Origin: Zygnema cylindricum
Taxonomy: Eukaryota; Streptophyta; Zygnematophyceae; Zygnematales; Zygnemataceae
DNA: 64,000 nt
Direction of reading: 5' to 3'
Assembly: GCA_037447655.1 (NCBI GenBank)
Contig: JBBHKE010001818.1
Coordinates: 1-64,000 of the forward strand
The translations under genes and the position numbers were made by a program. The notes below the pieces were generated by a model that saw nothing but the letters and a program-made list of their open reading frames with translations, was not told the origin of the DNA and did not search any database. How positions within the stretch are numbered: position 1 is the first letter of the stretch; the number at the start of each line of letters is the position of its first letter. Positions 1-10,613 of the stretch are shown piece by piece.

Positions 1-498
1 TATTTATTGGGAATAAAAATAGAAAGTGATAGCGGAAAGAATTCCATGGGAGAGAGTGAGGAAAGTTCAGAAAATGGGGTGAGTATCATGGATAAAAATA
101 TGAGTACGGAAGACGTAGATCTTATGAGGAACTTAGTGGGGACACTTGTTTTTTGGGAAAATTTGGGGGGTAATGGGTTTGACATCACTAATGGGAGGGA
201 TGGCATTTATAAAGGTGTGCATGTAAAAAGGTTAACATCTGGGTGTGTGTCGCATATTGGAGATGGGGGTGGATGTTTGAATTACAAGAAAGAAATTGGA
301 TTTAGTGTGAATGGAAAAGAGATGAGGTGGATAAAATATTTTCTCGGATTTATGAAAAATGGCATGCAAAATAAAATGTGTGATGTAATTATTATTTCAG
401 TTCATCTTATAAACTTCTTTAAATACGAGGGTATTCACTTAAAGTTTTATGAGGAGAAAAGAAAGAAGAAAAAGAAAAGAAAAAAAAAATGTGTTTAG
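1..498 (+). pseudogene. Degenerate copia RNase H / C-terminal pol remnant
   Basis: The frame runs into a polypurine tract and LTR directly downstream, where the 3' end of copia pol should lie. The translation keeps the outline of the copia RT/RNase H linker and RNase H: an acidic ED-L-RN-VGTL stretch, then H-KRLTSGCVSHIGDGGGCLNYKKE, which aligns by eye with the TSGYVLYVGDGACCW region of the better-preserved copy at 7202-7480. It ends in a lysine-rich low-complexity tail. It is heavily diverged and lacks the intact catalytic motif, so it is a pseudogene. The 5' part of the element lies outside the window. Confidence 0.6.
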
Positions 499-516
499 TG
501 GGAATTGAAAGTAGAC

Positions 517-532
517 CAGAAAATAAGGGGAG
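517..532 (+). other. Polypurine tract of copia element
   Basis: The purine-rich run AGAAAATAAGGGGAG abuts the TG that starts the LTR. The same tract is found in reverse complement next to the LTR at 5914-6969, so it is a conserved plus-strand priming site of this family. Confidence 0.65.
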
Positions 533-1500
533 TGTTGAAATTTATGTATTTTCTAGGTCTGTATTGGAAAAATAAATAGAGTGTTGGAAAAAGGTAATTG
601 ATAGTTCATTTCTATATTTTAGTTAGAATCTAAAGAGAGAGAAAAAGAGGACCAAAGGCAGGCCATGGCTACTGCGTCATTTAGAAGGAGGCAGAATGTA
701 TTAGAAGGTATTTTACTAGTTTTAGTAAAAAAGTGCATCTTGCCGGATTTGAACTAGGGTCACCAGATTTCTATGTAGACATACGCCTTATCCATTAAGG
801 CAATAACGAAACGATATAAATGATATGTTTCACGCATATATATGTATTGATCTAAAGGACTAATTCGCAACAGACTAACGAAAACGCGCATTTATCAATT
901 CATGCATGGAAGCGAATCGAAGCCGTATAAATACAACTAATCGGACGGCCATCATTACAGCCGCCACCCACAAAAAGATTTCGGCGACCTTTGGGGATAG
1001 CCTCACGCGGTGCCACGTGGCACCACATTATTTGATATTGGAGAAGATGGGAGGAGGAACCATGGCTCCCGATTTGGCAAATGTCACCTTGTAGACCATG
1101 TCGTACAATGGCCGTACAATAATGACATCGCCCATCGTACCTTATTGTACTATATAGTGTTCCTATTGGACTAGGGTTTAGTAGTAGGTAGTCGTGAGTA
1201 GGCAGACCAAGACTTAGTGATATTTAGGTACCTCTCTCTAAAAGAGCTTGTAACTATAATAGTCATCTTTGACCAGCCATAACTTAATGCTCGGGTGAGC
1301 AAATTCAATGATTCTTTTTGCTGCGGACTTACAGGAGTCCAAGCTACACAAGGGTGTAGTCAGTCAGAGTCTTTGCGTGATAGGGTGGCACTTATTCAGT
1401 GGGAAAGTCAAAGTGGGGAATATTGTCCAAAACACATATTCAAGCTTTGCATTCTGTGGTGGAACTGAGCACACAGAAGGTCTTCTCTTCACAGGGGTGA
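533..1500 (+). repeat. Copia LTR copy A (3' LTR, + orientation)
   Basis: Starts TGTTGAAATTTATG right after the polypurine tract. It shares ordered blocks with the LTRs at 2040-2900, 5914-6969, 58320-59374 and 63023-63806: the start, an antisense tRNA-like module, a CCATGTCGTACAATGGCCGTACA block, and the TGCTC-loop-GAGCA hairpin at 1288-1301. The 3' boundary is unclear because the sequence is diverged; it lies between about 1440 and 1580. This is an old copy. Confidence 0.7.
740..803 (-). repeat. Antisense tRNA-like module inside LTR A
   Basis: Read on the minus strand, this has a tRNA outline: TTGCC at the 5' end can pair with GGCAA at the 3' end, an A-box-like TAATGGATAAGGC forms a GCC/GGC D-arm, and AGTTCAAATCC matches the B-box consensus. 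The anticodon arm does not form a normal 7-nt loop, so this is a tRNA-derived or tRNA-like internal Pol III promoter rather than a functional tRNA gene. Equivalent modules sit in the other LTR copies. Confidence 0.55.
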
Positions 1501-1579
1501 AGGTGTATTGGGGTTTTGATTGTCAAGGGATCATTCATTTGGGTTTATATCAACTTGGAGTCGGCACTATCTAGATTAG

Positions 1580-2040
1580 CTTCTTTTGGATCTGCGAATT
1601 CTGTGGGCAATAGAGCCCATAGAATTTCATCGCGCAAGCGCCGTTGCATTTGTGGTCCATCTATACACAAGCAAGGCGTCCATTTTCTTCCCTAGTTTAC
1701 ACAGTGGGGAGCGACCAATAACTTATAATATGGTACGAGATCGAATTGCTGCATTAGGTAGTGAAGCAAGATACACTCTAAAACTTGAAACGTCACATAT
1801 ACTCCCGTTAGGTTTTCTTAATAGAGGGATAATTGTGACCCTCGTGTGGATCTTGTGTTTCTACACAAGGCGGGCAAAACGTTCGGTGACGTAGATCTCA
1901 CAAACCCTACCGGATCTCATGTTTCCTCACGCGCAGTATTGCATACTGGTGTTGCGCCTTGGGATGCAACTGTTCAAAAAGGTATTTTTCTATTTTCTTT
2001 CTTTTGTCAGTGTGTCTATGAAGGTTCTTAAGTCCTCACA
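1580..2040. other. No recognisable feature
   Basis: Sequence between two LTR copies. Short open frames exist, but none resembles a known protein and no repeat structure was seen. Confidence 0.4.
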
Positions 2041-2070
2041 CTTGTCGTAGTCATTGAGGAGTCAAGAGAA

Positions 2071-2168
2071 CCATGGTTGCCTTAAGCAGTCAGGAAGACA
2101 GACTAAGGGAGGAAGACAGCCATGGTTGCCTTAAGCAGTCAAGAAGACAGACTAAGGGAGGAAGACAG
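2071..2168. repeat. 49-bp tandem duplication in LTR A'
   Basis: The segment starting CCATGGTTGCCTTAAGCAGT at 2071 recurs at 2120 with one visible mismatch, followed by a partial third repeat of the GACTAAGGGAGGAAGACA part. Confidence 0.85.
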
Positions 2169-2214
2169 ACTAAGGGAGCAGGAGGCAAAGGTCTTTTCAA
2201 AAGTTAGACATCGA

Positions 2215-2285
2215 GACTAGGATTTAATCCTATGATATACGGGATGATAAGCGTACGGTGTAACCGTGCGCCTTATCGGTTAGGT
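2215..2285 (-). repeat. Antisense tRNA-like module inside LTR A'
   Basis: On the minus strand it has an A-box-like CTAACCGATAAGGC followed about 40 nt later by AGGATTAAATCCT, a B-box-like T-arm with a perfect AGGAT/ATCCT stem. The position within the LTR matches the modules of the other copies. Confidence 0.5.
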
Positions 2286-2495
2286 CTTTATGAAACGTTA
2301 AATGCAATGGGTGCGTTTTGTATTTAAAGAATGTACCATTCTACATACTCCATTTCGAGGATTACGAAACGAAACAACGTTGACTTTAAACGGACGCGAT
2401 TAATTATCGATTTCCTATCGGGCGGCTCACTAAAGAGCCGACGCATCGAAGTGGTCATTTGGTGGTTTGTTAGCCAATGTCAGCGGATGACACAT

Positions 2496-2623
2496 GGCAA
2501 GCCATCAGTGGACGTCGGATATTACGAGAAGAGCGACCATGGCTCAAGAGCTAACAAATGGCAAGCCATCAGTGGACGTCAGATATTACGAGAAGAGCGA
2601 CCATGGCTCAAGAACTAACAAAT
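2496..2623. repeat. 64-bp tandem duplication in LTR A'
   Basis: Two units starting GGCAAGCCATCAGTGGACGT at 2496 and 2560. They differ by only a few bases, so the duplication is younger than the LTR itself. Confidence 0.85.
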
Positions 2624-2899
2624 GTCAACAGGAGGGCCATGCCGTACTATGGCCGTACAAGAAGTACCGCGGCAATTGTACTTCTTGTACTTTAGTCTTG
2701 AGATTGGTTGAGTACAGTAGTAGTAAGGGGTTTAGAGAGGGAATTAGGACTTAGACAACTTTTTTTTGAGGCACCTCTCTCTCTTAGAGACCTTCTGTAT
2801 TTATACGTCATCTTTGGCCGACCATAACTTTATGCTCAGGGGAGCAAATTCAGTGATTCTTTTTGCGTTCGACTTGTGATGCCGTAAGACGTCAGCGGG

Positions 2900-3953
2900 T
2901 ATTGTGATTATATCGTGTACTTATTGAATTTTCGGTGACGTGATAGGTATATATCCGAGAGTACAATTAGAGATTCGTACGGTACAAAGGTCGAAATATA
3001 CTCTCGTATGGCACCACGTGAACACAATGTGAAATCAGCATGGAATTGGACCACGGTACGGCATCAGACGTCAAGAATTCAAACGGTTACAAACCTGACA
3101 GGTGTTTGAAGTCATGAACCCTTATGGGTTCATGCATCATTTTTGCTTAGATTAGGGAGGGTTTTTATCCTCGAGGTGTAGATGTAAGGCAGTCCGAGGC
3201 GGCCACGCAGCGGTCATCTCTTGAAACTCGCAGCGTTTTAACATAGAAACCTGCCTGCTCATAGACATGTAGGAATTAGTGTAGGCGTACGGATTAGTGA
3301 AAGCATAGGATAAATGCCATTTGGCGAGATAGTAACTTTTGCAAATTAAGTACGGGAATCCAACATTGGAAGGTTGTCGTTTTCTGACAAGCATTATTCT
3401 CGGGATTTGTTGAACTGTATCGTTAGGGTTCACCTAAATATTTTGTGACACGCTAGTTTTTGAGTTAGGGTTTTTCCTTTTCCAGAGCCATAGTTTCATG
3501 CTAGTAATTGTTTTTGAGCTTCTCCTTCTCTTTGTTCTAAGACCTTACCTAATCTACCGGCGCAAGCCAGCCTGCAAGGTTTCCCTCCAGACTGTCTTCT
3601 ACGTGCTGTGGTTGTTGAATTGCGTCAGTGGACTAGGTGTTTCAGCGCTGACTTTGCAGTCTAGCTCTAGTCTTGTATGGCTTTGTTGGAATACCGGCTA
3701 TCTCGGCTCCTTAGTCCAGTTACGGAAGGATTCTTGTCTGTTGGTTGGACTCCTGTAGGGAATATTAAAAGACTTCAGAGCCTAGTGGCTACTTTCGAAA
3801 TATTCCCGTACTTAATTTGTTATCTTTCTAATTTTCTTTATTCCTTGTGTCAATTGTTTTCTTTTGTCTAGTTTATTTTAATTCGTTTCATTTCTAATTT
3901 CCTTTATTCATTGTGTCTCCTGTCTAGTTGTTTTGAATTTGTAGTAATTAAAG

Positions 3954-3996
<43 letters not shown>

Positions 3997-4980
3997 CTAT
4001 TATGCGTTGTTTTTATTTTATTTGTTGCCTAGTTTGTTTTTGAGTTGTTGGATTTGAGATTGTTGAACTGTCCAGTATCGTTTTCTCTTCTTTCATCCTA
4101 CCAGATTAACTCACTCAGAAAACCTAGAAAACTTAAAAACTTACAACAAAATAAAATTAATTAAAAAAAAAAAAAAAAATAACCTAAGAAAATATATATA
4201 AATATTAGGTTGCACGAATTATCACGAAAATTATCATTGCTTTATAGACGAGCAGAGCGTGGCAAAGTGCTAATACGCGTGCCCTAACAGGCTACTAACT
4301 ATGTTGGTATTTTGAGTTGTGATCTCTTCTCGTCGATTTCGGAGTTGGAGGGAGGTTGGAGCATCGCTGGGAGACCTTATAGATCGCTGAAGGTGAGTTA
4401 TTGGGTCCTTGTGGTTGCAAGCGCGTGATAGGTTGTTAAGCGCGATAACCTAGATGGGTTAGGATCCGACCAAAGGCTATGCCTTCTTTTTCGCATAGGC
4501 ATTGTGGTTGCATTTTATTTAGATCTAACCGTGATTGGTGTTGGATATCGACTTTTTGTCTATTACATCTCGCCTTGTTGGGCCAGGATAATTCCCTTTT
4601 TTATTACATCTGGCCTTGTGGGCCTTGGATAGTTTCTTGTTTACTACATTTGGCCTTGTGGGCCTTGAATAGTTTTCTGTTTTATTAAATTTGGCCACAA
4701 GTGGCCTAGCATAGGTGACATGTTTCTTCTTGGAGTGGCTTGAATTCACTTATTGTAGTATTGCTTAGATTTGGCTCTGAACAGCCTTGTTAGGGGTGTT
4801 CACGATTAGACTAACCCCGGTGATACATAATAGATCAAATTGTTTGGGTGGGTGTTTGTTTTTGTGAATTTGAAGACTTCTTGTGTGATTTGATTATTAG
4901 ATCTGGCGGTGGGCATTTGCACACTAACCCTGAGTAGGGTCCGGCATCTAGTTGCATCCGGATAGGACGACTGTCTGTTT
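2900..4980. other. Unassigned; possible retroelement LTR/leader
   Basis: No host gene recognised. Features seen are a short palindrome around 3110-3135 (CATGAACC...GGTTCATG), the AT microsatellite, a poly-A run near 4165, and short repeats of TTTGGCCTTGTGGGCCTTG between 4570 and 4680. Its position directly upstream of the gag-like frame at 4983 suggests the LTR and leader of that element, but no boundaries or primer-binding site could be fixed. Confidence 0.25.
3957..3992. repeat. (AT)n microsatellite
   Basis: About 18 uninterrupted AT units. Confidence 0.95.
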
Positions 4981-4982
4981 AC

Positions 4983-5615
4983 ATGCCAACGGACTGGAAC
5001 AATTTACCGTTTCCAGCGGGTACCACTAGAAGCTCCAGTCTTTACAGTGGACCGGACCGGGATTTGATTCCTGCCCGCTCACCTTTTGTCCAACTTCTAG
5101 GTCATACTGGTCAAACTGCTCAGTCTTTGCTTACGGGTTCACCCGACTCTAGATCTTGTATTACCACTACATATCGATCTACATCATCTGTCTCCTCATC
5201 CTCTTCCCATAGCAGGGGGGAAGATTTGGACATAGACTCATTTCATATCCAAGATCTAAATCTACCACCTTCGCTTTTTCCTTTGAGCGGAACTATTCCC
5301 ACAAACTCTGATTCCTATTTTGGGGATATAGCCTCGCCCATAGACACCGGAGGAGGTAGAAATCAGTTTTGTTTTTCAGGTCTCAAGGACACTATGTCCT
5401 TGTCACATTTTCGAATGCTTTTTGATACTGAGATGCGCGATCTCGCATTCCGATATCAAGACCGTTTTGATTTACGGGTTGCTTTCTCGTTACTTGGGCG
5501 ATACCTTAGGGGATCTACCCTATCTCTATATACACGGAAATATGCAGCAATTTGTGCAATGGCACAAATGGCACCCGCATATTGTGGATCGTTAGCCATA
5601 ACAGGCAGTCCATAA
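4983..5615 (+). CDS. Gag-like retroelement ORF, unclassified
   Basis: A 210-residue frame starting with ATG. The N-terminal 110 residues are Ser/Thr/Pro-rich and low complexity, followed by a more ordered segment (about residues 130-190) with LKDTMSLSHFRMLFDTEMRDLAFRYQDRFDLRVAFSLL-type helices. I do not recognise the protein. The sequence after the stop, in other frames, carries helical motifs such as QVKELMNFERGRAKPLR (around 5815-5870) that look like retroelement Gag. The frame is then cut by the LTR at 5914. A degraded Gag is the best guess; a host gene fragment is not excluded. Confidence 0.35.
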   Translation: MPTDWNNLPFPAGTTRSSSLYSGPDRDLIPARSPFVQLLGHTGQTAQSLLTGSPDSRSCITTTYRSTSSVSSSSSHSRGEDLDIDSFHIQDLNLPPSLFPLSGTIPTNSDSYFGDIASPIDTGGGRNQFCFSGLKDTMSLSHFRMLFDTEMRDLAFRYQDRFDLRVAFSLLGRYLRGSTLSLYTRKYAAICAMAQMAPAYCGSLAITGSP

Positions 5616-5913
5616 ATTCTTTTCCAAGCTGTTGTACCTGCATTTTATGACTTCGCAGGTAACGAAATTTCACCTGAAGTACCTGAGGCCCCTCATCAGT
5701 TCGCCGTTGCGGCTCGACTGAAATTCTATCCCGCCCTGCAATGCTAGTTCCTCTAAGGGATCCAGTATCATTTATTTTCAATTTATTACAAAAAGAGTAC
5801 CGAATGCAGAATCTCGATCAGGTTAAAGAACTAATGAATTTTGAACGTGGCCGGGCGAAACCGCTCCGGCATTGCGAGCATATATGGAAACATTACGTGA
5901 AACACAGCCAGAT
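5616..5913 (+). pseudogene. Frame-broken continuation of the gag-like ORF
   Basis: Coding-like stretches continue in shifted frames (for example EISPEVPEAPHQFAVAARLKF, then LDQVKELMNFERGRAKPLR) until the LTR at 5914. Several frame changes are needed, so it is a broken gene. Confidence 0.35.
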
Positions 5914-6969
5914 TGAATTTCTGAGACCTCTTTAAGTCCTCAGAGTGGACAACTTCCAAGAAGCTTCTAGGATAACCCTGACCCCTTTGTGTTTCAGCAA
6001 AAATAACTGCCACCTTGGCAAACAAAAACTGTGACCAACTTCACCACTGTGAAGAGAAGACTCCCTTTAGTCGATAGAAAAAAGAATCTTTGAATTTGCT
6101 CCCTTGAGCAGTAAGTTATGGAGGGTCAAAGTTGACCTTTTGTATAGAAGCTCTCTGGGAGAGAGGGTCCTATCTTCTAATTTTTCTAAGTCCTATCTCT
6201 CTCATAGACTCTATCTACTGATGTACGGAGCCAATCAGCTTTTAGTTTCGTACACAAAAGTACAGCTGCCGGTGTACTTTATGTACGGCCATTGTACGAC
6301 ATGGCCTAAATGTCGACACGTGGTATGTCCGGATTCGTTCCCTTAATCCTCGGAGATGCCGCGATCCAATGTCATTCCGCCACGTGTCATCCGATGTGGT
6401 GATGACCACAAACCGCCGAAATCCTCTTCTGCGATCTCGGCGCTAATTCCGGCCGTCCGATTAAATTCACATTTAATCGTAGCCGTAATAAATGCATGCG
6501 CGGTATTCGTTTCACTAAAGAAATAAATGCGCGGTATTGTTTTCTTATCCGTACCGGAATCCATACTTTTACATTTACTGGATATATGTCTCCCGTAATC
6601 AGTTATAATTAAATGAACTTTTCTACGTATAAATGTTTAAATAATTATCAAACCCTATAATACGTAACACTACTTCTAGACTGAATGGCTAAGGCTACCG
6701 GCTACCGGCTGTCTGCCGGCCGGTAGGTACCAAGATCAAATCTTGTGGCCGGCACATATCTTTTAGTAAATTAAACCCCTAACTAAAATATATTTTCCCG
6801 TAAACCTCTGGATAGCCTACGTAGCCATGACTCTAGCTCCCTCTCCAATTTCTCAGTGACTGCGACAAGTTTGAGAGTTGGAGAGAGGAGTTAGAGGTAG
6901 ACTGCCTCGGCTTCTTTCTTATTTCTATTAAGACCTAGAAAATACTTTAAAAGACCATTAATTTCTACA
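5914..6969 (-). repeat. Copia LTR copy B (3' LTR of the 7.0-9.2 kb element)
   Basis: About 1056 bp. On the minus strand it starts TGTAGAAATTAATGG immediately after a polypurine tract and ends AGAAATTCA; the ends TG...CA are normal for LTRs. It aligns along most of its length with the copies at 58320-59374 and 63023-63806. The hairpin TGCTC-CCTT-GAGCA is at 6097-6110, and the tRNA-like module lies on the opposite strand at 6679-6755. Confidence 0.8.
6679..6755 (+). repeat. tRNA-like module inside LTR B (antisense to the LTR)
   Basis: A-box-like TGGCTAAGGC at 6686-6695 and a T-arm CAAGATCAAATCTTG at 6731-6745, a perfect stem with a B-box-like core. The middle is GC-rich (CCGGC repeats) and replaces a normal anticodon arm. 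It lies antisense to the LTR, as in the other copies. Confidence 0.55.
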
Positions 6970-6985
6970 CTCCCCTTATTTTCTA
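6970..6985 (-). other. Polypurine tract of element B
   Basis: The reverse complement reads AGAAAATAAGGGGAG directly before the TGTAG start of the LTR, nearly identical to the tract at 517-532. Confidence 0.75.
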
Positions 6986-7039
6986 GTCAATCTTTAATTT
7001 CAGACCACACTTTTCCCTGCAAAAAATTAGCTTAGGGGA

Positions 7040-9218
7040 AGGTACAGGTTTGGTCATCATATCTGCTACCATCTCACTATCTGGTCAGTACTCTAAGCTG
7101 ATAATTTTGTTTTCTACTTTCTCTCTAACAAAGCTCAGTCTAATGTCCATGTGTTTAGCTTTAAAATGATGTTTAGGATTGGCAGAAATAGCGATTGCTG
7201 CCTAATTATCACAAAAAAATTTCTGCACACCACTCTTAAGGTGACCAAGCTCACCAAGCAAAGACTTGACCCACATCAATTCTTTTACAGCAGAGCAAGA
7301 GGCCATATACTCAGCCTCTATGGTGGACTGAGCAATAATTTTTTGTTGTTTGCTACTCCAACAGCAAGCCCCATCACCCACATATAATACATATCCAGAA
7401 GTGCATCTCCTCATCGGAGCATCTCCATAATTGGCATCACTCCAAGTAGTGATGTCAGTATTTTCCCCACCCAAATGCAACTATAGATCCCTAGTGCCTA
7501 TCAAATATCTAAGGACACTCTTCGCTGCCTCCCAATCCTTGTAACTGGGAACATTTAGACTTCTACTCAGCACTCCTACAGCTGCAGCTAAATCCGGCCG
7601 GGTACAATTCATAAAATAGATTAGACTTTCCACTACTTGCCTGTAAGGAATAGTCTGCATGAACTTCTGTTCTTCAGGAGATAATTCCTCGTCTAAGACT
7701 ATGACTCCTTCTTCCTCACTCCCCTCACTTCCCTTTTTCAATTCCATTGGAGTTGTACAACTATTAGCTTTATCCATTTGAAATTTTTCAAGCATGTTCC
7801 CTATTGCTTCCTTTTGAGTCAATCTTATAATTTTTCTTTTTCGGTCTCTCTCTACTTGAATTCCCAAAATATATTTTGCTTCCCCCATATCCTTCATTTC
7901 AAATCTCCCCTTAAGATCGGTTTTCAGTTTATTAATTTTTTCCATTGATTTACTTAAAACAAGCAAATCATCAACATAAATTGCAATAAATATAAAACAT
8001 TCCTCGTCTTCGAAAACATAGATTGAGTGATCTGAGCTGATCCGAATATATCCTAGACCAGTAAGAAACTCATCAAGCTTCTTATTCCACTGTCGAGGCG
8101 CCTATTTCAAACCATAAAGAGATTTAATCAGCCGGCATACCTTACTCTCCTCTCCTTCTTCCACAAACCCTTCGGGTTGTCGCATGAAGATCTCCTCTTC
8201 CAATTCTCCATGCAAAAAGGTTGTTTTGATGTCCATCTGGTGTACTTCCATGTCTTCCGCCGCTGCTAAACTGAGAAGTATGCGGACGGAGGGAAATCTT
8301 ACCACCGGGGCAAAGGTTTCCTCGTAGTCAATTCCTTCCTTTTGTGTAAATCCCTTTGCCACTAATCTGGCCTTGTAGCGCTCGATTGTGTTATCTGGGT
8401 TCAGTTTTAGTTTGAAAACCCACTTACAACCGATTGGTTTTCGGTTAGGTGGACAGTCCACCAGCTCCCAAGCATCGGCTGCCATGATTGAAGCCATCTC
8501 CTCATTGATGGCTGTCTTCCACCGGTTTCTTTCTGGACAAGTCATCGCCTCTCCATAAGTTTGAGGTTCATCTTGATGAGATAGTTTAGTTACCTTGTTA
8601 TTAACCTGTTTTTCTTGCAGTCTTTTGCTAATTCTCCTCCCCCCTTCAAAATCGGAGGTCGGAATAGATGGTCTCGTGGATTCTTTCGAACAAACTCGGC
8701 TTCTCCCCTATCCCTTGATTCCGAATCAAATTCCACCACATCTTCCGCTTCGGGTAGAGTTGTCACTGGAGTTTCCACAGCCGAGTCCTTTTCGGTCTGA
8801 TTTGTACCTGCAAGAATGTCATCTTCTCTAAAACCTGGATAGTTAGGAAGCTCAAAGTCATCGGAATTTTCTGACTCAAATCTGATTTTTACTGGCTTCG
8901 TATATTTGAAGGGATCCACAGATTTTCCTTCATCCATAACTACTAGATGCTTTACTAAGATATATCTTCCCTTTTTAGATCATAAACTCTATATCCTTTA
9001 ACATCCTCATCATATCCTAATAAGTATCCCGGTTTTCCTTTAGGATCTAGCTTCCAATTGGACCGATCAGTATCTAGACTGAATACTTAACTGCCGAAAA
9101 CCTTTAAGTGAGATATGTCTGGTTTCCGGCCTGTCCATCTCTCATAAGGTGTTTGATCTTTTATAGCTGAAGTAAGAACTCTATTCTTGAGGTAATTAGG
9201 CTGATATTGTTGCAGCAG
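7040..9218 (-). pseudogene. Ty1/copia pol remnant (integrase C-term, RT, RNase H)
   Basis: Reading on the minus strand from 9218 down, order as in copia Pol. The integrase C-terminal part is PYERWTGRKPDISHLKVFGS, then the linker (8590-8937). RT follows with [26 protein letters not shown] and YVDD near 7970. RNase H has TWSDANYGD, TSGYVLYVGDGACCW and EAEYMA. Breaks seen: TAA at 9087-9089, a frameshift between 8620 and 8545, and in-frame TAG codons at 8102-8104, 7481-7483 and 7202-7204. Two of these TAGs replace the conserved Gln of LKQAPRQW and DNQAAI. The 5' half of the element (5' LTR, gag, protease, integrase core) is missing. Sequence past 7202 continues toward the polypurine tract. Confidence 0.9.
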
Positions 9219-9284
9219 GTGGGGTACTGAGTAGAAGTCTAGAAAATCCTAGAAAATGTGACCGTGATGCAGCAAGGAGAGTAT

Positions 9285-9465
9285 GAAGATATTTGACAGG
9301 ATCAAAAGACCTAAAACTCACACAAGGCGGAGGAGAAGGGAAGTTGGAAACATGGAGTGATGCAAGCTATGGCGACATGCGAAGTTATAAATCCACCACC
9401 GGATATGTTCTGGAAATTGGGATCGGGATTTGCTGCTAGAGTTAGGAATTTTGGTCAACTTTTGT
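9285..9465 (+). pseudogene. Second copia RNase H fragment, opposite strand
   Basis: Translates to KDLKLTQGGGEGKLETWSDA followed by SYGDMRSYKSTTGYVLEIG, the start of a copia RNase H domain with the SDASYGD and STTGYV motifs. It lies head-to-head with element B and is cut off after about 60 residues. Confidence 0.75.
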
Positions 9466-9477
9466 GAGTGAATTATG

Positions 9478-9533
9478 TATACTTTTACTATTACTGCTGC
9501 CACTTCCCCAACTCTAGTAGCCGTAGAACAACA
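9478..9533 (+). pseudogene. Copia gag N-terminal scrap
   Basis: The translation TFTITAATSPTLVAVEQQ matches by eye the N-terminus of the gag at 15605 (STSTTTARSPPAAVVVEQQ). It is interrupted two bases later by the hAT element at 9536. Confidence 0.65.
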
Positions 9534-9535
9534 GA

Positions 9536-10278
9536 ATCCTCGATATATCGTACCGGAACCAACATAAATTATCGCGATGTATATCGCGATTTATAGTATT
9601 TTTTAAAATTTAATATTTTTTATTTTTATATAATAGTTTTTTTAGCGAAAAAGACAAATTATCTGATACGCCATGTACGACGTGATCTTCGTTCCGTGAC
9701 TTCAAGGTAGATGCGGCAAAATGTAACTGACAAAAAATTAATAATTTTGTAATTTATATAATTACTTATTTGGGGTATGGTTACCCCAGGAGGTCATTGT
9801 AATAGTACAGACAACAATTTGTTTTTATTGCAGAGGCCTTGATTACATCGCGTATTGTCCTTAAACAAGTTTTTACATACGTGTTTTGATTTGAGTGGCT
9901 CCTTGTAAGCTAACGATCAAATCTCTTAAATCGTCAAAGATTTGAAAACTGACCATTTTCGTATTGAAATCCGTATTTCGTACGTGTTCTTCGCAAGTGT
10001 ACCGTGACAAAGTACCTTAGAGATCTCCTTCACTCTGACATTCAGGAAAAAACCGTATTTCTTTTGGGCAAAGATTTTGCGGTCACCTTGTCCAAAGGCA
10101 CGTGAGTTTGGAGACCTGTGAAAATTTTATTTTTTTGATTTTTAAAAGACTTGATATATCGGCGATATAAAACGATATTTTGATTTTCGATATACCGAAG
10201 CTATATATTGATTGTCGGGTACCTGAAATTCGATATATATATCGAATATCGGCAAAAGGTCTTCGATACCCAACACTA
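9536..10278 (-). mobile_element. hAT-type non-autonomous element, left-truncated
   Basis: The right end is CGATACCCAACACTA at 10264-10278. It shares internal blocks in reverse order with the complete element at 10614-11454: CCTCGATATATCGTACCGG-ACCAACATAAATTATCGCG at one end and GGTACCTGAAATTCGATATATATCG at the other. The outer ~75 bp of the left end are missing, so no target duplication can be read. It forms an inverted pair with the next element. No transposase frame. Confidence 0.8.
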
Positions 10279-10613
10279 CAAAATGCAGTACATTCTGCGT
10301 TTGAAGCTGACGCAAATTGTACTGATAAAATATTTCACAATCTCGTACGCCAATAGTTTTTATCGTACGAAACTACGTTTTTGCAGAAAACGACAGAAAT
10401 ATACCTTTACTTTGGAACATGGAGACGCACTCTAAGTTAAGATTACATGGGTACATACCCATGGATGACTACAAAATATAATCTAAAATCGCCGATTCTC
10501 ACAATGTACTTCAAACAAACGTGTCCGTCAGGGAGACCGTACACAAATCACTTCAAATGTCATAGCATTAACATTCACTAAAAACTGGCCAAATGCTCTC
10601 ACATCACCCCAAT

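Larger units (their letters stand above)
2040..2900 (+). repeat. Copia LTR copy A', 5'-truncated and expanded
   Basis: Begins inside the LTR at the block CTTGTCGTAGTCATTGAGGA, which corresponds to CTTGTCGCAGTCACTGAGAA in the 5914-6969 copy. It then follows the LTR order: antisense tRNA-like module, GCCATGCCGTACTATGGCC block, and hairpin TGCTC-AGGG-GAGCA at 2833-2846. The first ~200 bp of the LTR are missing. It contains two local tandem duplications not present in other copies. Confidence 0.65.

Noticed and set aside
740-803. Functional tRNA gene
   Set aside because: A and B boxes are present but the anticodon arm lacks a proper 7-nt loop, and it recurs inside LTRs.
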